Shown one piece after another: positions 59,453-64,000 of a DNA stretch of 64,000 nt. The stretch spans positions 1 through 64,000 of the forward strand of contig NZ_JADPKR010000057.1 in assembly GCF_023074055.1 (NCBI RefSeq), in the 5' to 3' direction. A program made the position numbers and the translations under genes. The notes below the pieces were generated by a model. The model saw nothing but the letters and a program-made list of their open reading frames with translations. It was not told the origin of the DNA and did not search any database. The stretch is from Bradyrhizobium sp. 141. Its GTDB lineage: Bacteria; Pseudomonadota; Alphaproteobacteria; Rhizobiales; Xanthobacteraceae. Position 1 is the first letter of the stretch, and the number at the start of each line of letters is the position of its first letter.

Positions 59453-59963
59453 GCTGCTGAGGCCGCTTCGGCGCCCTCATCTGAAGGCAAATAAAAGATA
59501 GGTCGTGTGTTACCGCAACAAAGGGAATATGCCGTTCGTAGTCTAGCGTAGAGAAAGGAACATTTGAAAAGAGCGCCGGCTTGACGCGCCGACCCCTCGG
59601 CGGCGAGGCGAGAAATCAGCAATGACCAATGATCCGGAGCTTACTATTTTTACGCCTCTCCCGGTCGCGGTGTTTGCTCAGGCTCCGTTGCTTCTCCTGA
59701 ACCACTGTCGCTCCCTCGCATGGGCACGATCGAGCTCCCGCTTTTTGAGGAAGCTCAAACCCGGGATAATGAACCATATCAGCCGGCGGGCTGCCGCAGG
59801 CACCAATGCCGACGCTGGTCTGGTGCACCACCTGAGCGTAATGCCCCTGCACCATTCCCCCTGGAATCAGGCTGGCCTAGTACTGCACGACGATTTCCAA
59901 CGCAGAATGCAGGCATTCAAAGAGTGATTTCTAGTCCGCAATGGCCGAGCTGAGATCGCAGAT
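59453..59963. other. Region upstream of trbB
   Basis: About 500 bases. A plus-strand frame at 59622-59927 (101 codons) ends GLVHHLSVMPLHHSPWNQAGLVLHDDFQRRMQAFKE, with plausible protein composition but no family I can name. No relaxase, traG or oriT could be recognised here. Confidence 0.35.
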
Positions 59964-61259
59964 CTACTTGAGCTGCGCGTGTAGCGAGACATGGTCGAGT
60001 TCACCTTCCCACCACGACACAAACACCGCGGCAATACCGTTCCCGATGATGTTGGTAAGCGCGCGCACCTCGCTCATGAACTTGTCGATCGAGAATACGA
60101 TCGCAATGCCCGGGACGAGGTCAGGACTGACCACGGTCAACGTTGCGGCCAGGGTGACGAACCCGGCACCGGTAACACCACTTGCGCCCTTCGAGGTGAG
60201 CATCGCCACAACGAGTATCGTGAGCTGCTGGCCGAAGTCGAGATCGACCCCGAGCGCCTGCGCGATGAACAAGGTCGCCAACGTCATGTAAATGTTGGTC
60301 CCATCCAAATTGAAAGAGTATCCTGTCGGCACCACCAGGCCAACGACCGGCTTGGAACAGCCCAGCCGTTCGAGTTTTTCCATCAACTGCGGCAGCGCGC
60401 TTTCGGACGACGACGTTCCGAGCACGATCAGTAGCTCATCCTTGATGTAGACGATGAACTTTAGAACAGAAAAACCGACCAAGCGCGCGACCAGACCAAG
60501 CACAATGATCACGAAGAGCCCGGCTGTCACGTAGAACAGCGCAACCAAGCCGATGAGTTTACCGAGCGCGGACGGTCCGAATTCGCCGATAGTGTAGGCC
60601 ATGGCGCCGAACGCCCCGATTGGCGCTGCCTTCATTACGATCCTAATGACACCAAACACCGCGTGTGCAGCATCGTCGACCAGACTGCGCATCCGCTCAC
60701 CCCGCTCGCCAAGCGCCATCAGCGAGAACCCGAATAGGATGGCAAACAGCAGCACCTGTAGCACGTCGCCTCGGGCCAGAGCGCCAACTACGCTATCCGG
60801 AATAATATTGAGGAGGAAATCGACCGCCTTCTGCCCTTCCGCTCTTTTGACGTAGTTGGCTACCGCCGCGCCATCAGCCCTGGGAGCGAGCCCATGGCCG
60901 GCCTGAACGAGATTGCCCATCACGAGACCCAGGATCAGCGCGAAGGTTGACACGATCTCGAAGTAAAGCAGCGCCTTGACGCCGACACGGCCGACCTTTC
61001 GTGCATCCTGAACATGCGCAATTCCGGACACAACAGTGCAGAAGATGATCGGCGCGATCACCATTTTGATCAGCTTGATGAATCCGTCACCAAGCGCTTT
61101 GACCCAGCTGTTCGTCCCCACAGCAGGCCACAACCAGCCAACGAGAACGCCAATCAGGATCGCGATGAGTACCTGGATATAAAGTACATTGTACCAGGGG
61201 CGAGATGGCTGGAACAGGGCGGCGGCTTTGACAGAGCGGCGCTGGCGGTGATTGTACAT
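59964..61259 (-). CDS. dctA: C4-dicarboxylate transporter DctA
   Basis: About 431 residues of the DAACS (GltP/DctA) family with eight to nine membrane segments. The motifs are the serine-rich reentrant loop VLGTSSSESALPQLMEKLERLG, GYSFNLDGTNIYM, and the substrate region GVTGAGFVTLAATL. It imports succinate, malate and fumarate by proton or cation symport; DctA supplies carbon to bacteroids in rhizobia. ATG 61259, in-frame GTG at 61262. A GG-N10-GC element on the minus strand at 61491-61508 is only a weak sigma-54 candidate. Confidence 0.94.
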   Translation of the reverse strand: MYNHRQRRSVKAAALFQPSRPWYNVLYIQVLIAILIGVLVGWLWPAVGTNSWVKALGDGFIKLIKMVIAPIIFCTVVSGIAHVQDARKVGRVGVKALLYFEIVSTFALILGLVMGNLVQAGHGLAPRADGAAVANYVKRAEGQKAVDFLLNIIPDSVVGALARGDVLQVLLFAILFGFSLMALGERGERMRSLVDDAAHAVFGVIRIVMKAAPIGAFGAMAYTIGEFGPSALGKLIGLVALFYVTAGLFVIIVLGLVARLVGFSVLKFIVYIKDELLIVLGTSSSESALPQLMEKLERLGCSKPVVGLVVPTGYSFNLDGTNIYMTLATLFIAQALGVDLDFGQQLTILVVAMLTSKGASGVTGAGFVTLAATLTVVSPDLVPGIAIVFSIDKFMSEVRALTNIIGNGIAAVFVSWWEGELDHVSLHAQLK

Positions 61260-61262
61260 CAC

Positions 61263-61797
61263 GCTCGACCCGGCGCCGTGGTACCAAAGAGGGGGGACAA
61301 TGAAGGCACGGCTTCGCTCAGTGTTCCCTTAGCGCGGCGCGCACAGGGCACTGACCGCTCTAAACAACCCCGTCCGTCGCCACGGTTTGCCGCCTCTCCC
61401 GAATGGGCTTGCGGCCAACGCGAAACGAAGTCCTGAATCCCTTCTGAAACCAGCGGTAAAAACTTGAGAAAGCTTCCTTGAGAGTTGGAATGCATCAGCG
61501 TCACCACCCATTTCTATCTTTTTTAGTTGTTCGAAGATGCCACCAGCATCTTATAAGACGCCACCTTTAGCAGCCGGCGACCACTCTTCACCTGGACAGG
61601 CATTCTCGCCGCTATCGCGCCGGATCGCGACCTACGTTGAAGAAACATTCACCGTAAAGAACTTGTGGTGGTGCGGCTCGCCTGCGTTCACCCCTCACTC
61701 GTCCTATCCTCACTTCAGGTGATGCCCCGACATTCCCAAAGGCATCGACTTTGATCGCAAAACCACAAGGCCGAGAGGACATGGCCAGCAGCATTGC
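61263..61797. other. Upstream region of dctA
   Basis: About 530 bases with no gene. On the minus strand TGGTGACGCTGATGCAT (61492-61508) has the GG-N10-GC spacing of sigma-54 promoters but deviates from the consensus elsewhere. Confidence 0.35.
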
Positions 61798-63012
61798 TCA
61801 CGCTGCCTCCCTTGGCGATCCCGGTTGCGGCTTTTCGGGAGCTGTGTTTTGCGGTGTCGAACAACACTCCTCGTAACAGAGCTTGTCACTCCTGTAGCTC
61901 GCCAAGGCGTGGAGGGAGCACTGCACGAGATCCCGTTTCGCTACATCCGAGGCAGGCGCTGCATCCAGCCATTTCAGCGCCACCTCGACCAATTCGATCG
62001 CGCGATCCCTGTTACCGGTCTCGTAATAGTACCGAGCGACCGCCCCGTACGAGAGGAACTTCGCGCCCTCGCTGCCTTGGGGCGGATTCGCCGCCAAGAT
62101 GTGTTCGGAGAGGTCCTTGCCCATGGCAAAGCGCTCGGCATGTGGGAAACCGGAGTAGTCTTTCGCGGGGTCGAAGAGTTGGCGGATGGCCACGCTCATC
62201 CAAACCACGGATTTCTTGTCGATCGCATCGCGAACCAATTGGCGCAATACCGCCAGGCCCGCCCGCATGTCGCGTATCTTGTGAAGCAACAGTTCCGCGT
62301 GAAGCCCACGGAAGGTGACATCGTCCGGCATCGCAGCGAGTGCCTCCTCAACCCCTGAAAGGGCTGCCGCCCAATCCTTACTATTCATGGCGGCTTCAAG
62401 TCTGGCAAAGATCGGCTCCACCAGCGCTCGCTTCTGCGATAGTTCGCGCTTTCTGCGTCGACCCGTAGTTATCCTCTCCGCATCCAGGGCTTTGGCTTCG
62501 TCGCTCACTGCCCAGGAGCCGTTCAGAACTTTGGGCAACGCGTTATCGAGTTGCGTCGGATGGCCGATAAAGGCGAAGCGGCCGTCACGATCGACCACGA
62601 ATGACGAGGGAATCCCGACAGAAAAGCTGGGATCCATCCAAAGCTTGTTCATTTCGCCGGAGTAGTCGAATGCGATCGCGAAGTTCAGATTTGGCAAGCT
62701 CTTCGTCAACCAAGCGTCCAAGCTGGCTCGCGCTTCATCTGCCGTCGAAGCTTGTTCGTGAGCCGCGATGCCTACCACCTCAACTCCGTTGCTCCTGTAT
62801 TTGCTTTGCAGGATCACCAAATTCGACATCGAGGCGATACATGGTCCGCACCACGTCGCCCAAAACTCGATGATGTATACTTTCCCAGGTTCGAACGTTG
62901 TAACGGGATGGCCACGTAGCCAGTCCTCAACTTTGATGGAGGGAGCCGGCGAACCGACTCTCAGCACATTCTCCGCACCGACTTGACTTGCGCTCTCAGT
63001 CAGACTGGTCAT
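61798..63012 (-). CDS. TlpA-like thioredoxin-fold protein with helical-repeat extension
   Basis: 404 residues. Residues about 15-175 form a TlpA/ResA-type domain with the redox motif WATWCGPC at about 52-59 and GIPSSFVVDRDGRFAFIGHP containing the cis-proline. Residues about 190-380 look like TPR-type helices (KDWAAALSGVEEALAAMP, RDRAIELVEVALKWLD). The tail has CYEECC. No signal peptide is visible at MTSLTESASQVGAENVLRV, so it may be cytoplasmic, unlike most TlpA relatives. Substrate unknown. Confidence 0.82.
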   Translation of the reverse strand: MTSLTESASQVGAENVLRVGSPAPSIKVEDWLRGHPVTTFEPGKVYIIEFWATWCGPCIASMSNLVILQSKYRSNGVEVVGIAAHEQASTADEARASLDAWLTKSLPNLNFAIAFDYSGEMNKLWMDPSFSVGIPSSFVVDRDGRFAFIGHPTQLDNALPKVLNGSWAVSDEAKALDAERITTGRRRKRELSQKRALVEPIFARLEAAMNSKDWAAALSGVEEALAAMPDDVTFRGLHAELLLHKIRDMRAGLAVLRQLVRDAIDKKSVVWMSVAIRQLFDPAKDYSGFPHAERFAMGKDLSEHILAANPPQGSEGAKFLSYGAVARYYYETGNRDRAIELVEVALKWLDAAPASDVAKRDLVQCSLHALASYRSDKLCYEECCSTPQNTAPEKPQPGSPREAA

Positions 63013-63233
63013 TGCTCAAATTCGCTTTACCTGGCTCTGCGGAGAACAATAGCAAGTCGCATGCCAGCCATCGCTCATTGGTATTTACGCATTTTTCGTA
63101 TCATTCCTGTCGACCTTGCGACGCTTGTCGCATATCCGACCAGCTGTTTGGAGCTTCTCAGGCAATCAGTCGGCCGGACGTTCTTGAAGCGCCTGTAGAC
63201 CGACGAGGCGGGAAGCCATGCAGAAGGCCGAGT

Positions 63234-64000
63234 TCACCACTCCACATCTTGATCGGTTTCCAGGATAACCATTTCGGCGCTCGGGATCGCGACGTGAACT
63301 GACCTGCTTTGGCCCGTCGACTTGCGCTTGACGGCGATCTCAGATTTCCATTTCAACTCTATGAGCCAAGGGGCGATGAACCAGACCAGGGCGACCAGCT
63401 GCAGCACAACATTGATACTGAACGCCGTCTGATACGCGATTGAGGGGTAGTGTCCGTCCTTTGCCGGCCATTGCTCGAGAATTAACCCCGTCCCGTATTG
63501 GACGAGGAAAGCCCACCCGAAATGCAGAACGTTGAGCACGCCGTTTGCGCGCGCGATCAATTGAGCTGGAAAGTAATCTCCGATGATCGCGTAGCTGAGG
63601 ACGATTGCTGATCCGACCATCGCCACAATGATCCACGACGGTAGGGACAGGAATGGCGGATGCAATATCAGCGCGAGTTCGGCTGCAATGAACACAGCAG
63701 CTATGATTGCGAGCAACGTTTCAATGTCCTTGCCATGCCGGCGCAACGAATCGGCGACCACGCCGAGCAGCAATGCGCCAATGCTTAGGGCTATCGCCAT
63801 GACGAGCAATTGTGTGACAAGGCTTGTTCGGTCCAACCCTTCCACATCGCTCAGCCAGGACGCTGCCCACAAGGACTGCAGGGCCCACGCGGATCCGATA
63901 CATGTTGAAGAAATCGGCGCAATTCTCCAGAACCGTCCATCCGTATAGACGGTCTTCAGGCTGACCGTCTCTGGAGGGCTCTTCGCAGTTGCCTCATGCT
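63234..64000 (-). CDS. MFS transporter, partial (runs off the window)
   Basis: The reading frame stays open to the window end at 64000, so the gene begins outside. The visible 255 codons hold the C-terminal half of a major facilitator: LAIIAAVFIAAELALILHPPFLSLPSWIIVAMVGSAIVLSYAIIGDYFPAQLIARANGVLNVLHFGWAFLVQYGTGLILEQWP. Substrate cannot be predicted. About 220 bases separate it from the TlpA-like gene on the same strand. Confidence 0.8.
   Translation of the reverse strand, partial: HEATAKSPPETVSLKTVYTDGRFWRIAPISSTCIGSAWALQSLWAASWLSDVEGLDRTSLVTQLLVMAIALSIGALLLGVVADSLRRHGKDIETLLAIIAAVFIAAELALILHPPFLSLPSWIIVAMVGSAIVLSYAIIGDYFPAQLIARANGVLNVLHFGWAFLVQYGTGLILEQWPAKDGHYPSIAYQTAFSINVVLQLVALVWFIAPWLIELKWKSEIAVKRKSTGQSRSVHVAIPSAEMVILETDQDVEW

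Noticed and set aside
61491..61508. Sigma-54 promoter for dctA
   Set aside because: GG-N10-GC spacing is present, but TGGTGA and ATGCAT are poor matches and the site is more than 200 bases from the start codon. Too weak to list as a feature.

Overview
The window reads as part of a Bradyrhizobium symbiosis island, most like B. elkanii. A complete rhizobitoxine-type cluster (rtxA-C-D-E-F-G) sits beside an IS66 end. It shares the window with a GroESL operon, remnants of type III/IV effector genes (nopT, virK), a decayed nifB-nifZ operon, a broken quorum-sensing pair and a complete trb conjugation operon. Many genes between the intact blocks carry frameshifts or deletions, as expected of accessory DNA. 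The species call is inference from gene content.

Layout. 1-98: right end of an IS66-family element. 314-8291 (minus): six tightly packed genes, rtxA to rtxG, the last five joined by 4-base or similar overlaps. 8.3-10.0 kb: transposase debris. 10.04-12.25 kb: groES-groEL with an RpoH-type promoter, a CIRCE operator and a terminator. 12.6-16.3 kb: a small stress-type protein, a broken S9 peptidase and a broken virK. 16.8-17.5 kb: an exported beta-carbonic anhydrase. 18.0-18.9 kb: a tts box followed by a frameshifted nopT. 19.5-32.8 kb: a metabolic stretch with a three-subunit acyl-CoA carboxylase, a stand-alone trpD, an acyl-CoA synthetase and broken flavin reductase and M20 peptidase genes. 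Two near-identical promoter-like elements lie upstream of the carboxylase and of the acyl-CoA synthetase. 34.1-36.9 kb: an Lrp/AsnC regulator with broken dihydrodipicolinate synthase, solute-binding protein and integrase genes. 37.2-40.7 kb (minus): a sigma-54 promoter, a broken nifB, nifZ, a second nifZ-like gene, small nif-associated ORFs and a SIR2-like fragment. 40.9-45.8 kb: a truncated IS5-family transposase, a winged-helix protein, chemoreceptor debris and a gabD/MFS deletion fusion. 46.1-47.2 kb: alanine dehydrogenase. 47.5-50.0 kb: luxR, luxI and lysR, all frameshifted, with a lux box. 49.9-59.5 kb (minus): trbB-C-D-E-J-K-L-F-G-I plus a DUF2274 gene, all open. 60.0-64.0 kb (minus): dctA, a TlpA-like protein and an MFS transporter that runs off the window.

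How the genes fit together. The rtx genes encode the known dihydrorhizobitoxine synthase and desaturase plus an exporter, and also an ATP-dependent ligase, a glutamine-synthetase-like enzyme and a gamma-glutamyl hydrolase. The last three suggest a gamma-glutamyl carrier or protecting step (inference). The trb genes could build the mating channel that moves the island, but no relaxase or coupling protein is visible and the local quorum-sensing switch is broken. The nif, effector and catabolic remnants look like relics of a larger symbiotic gene set.
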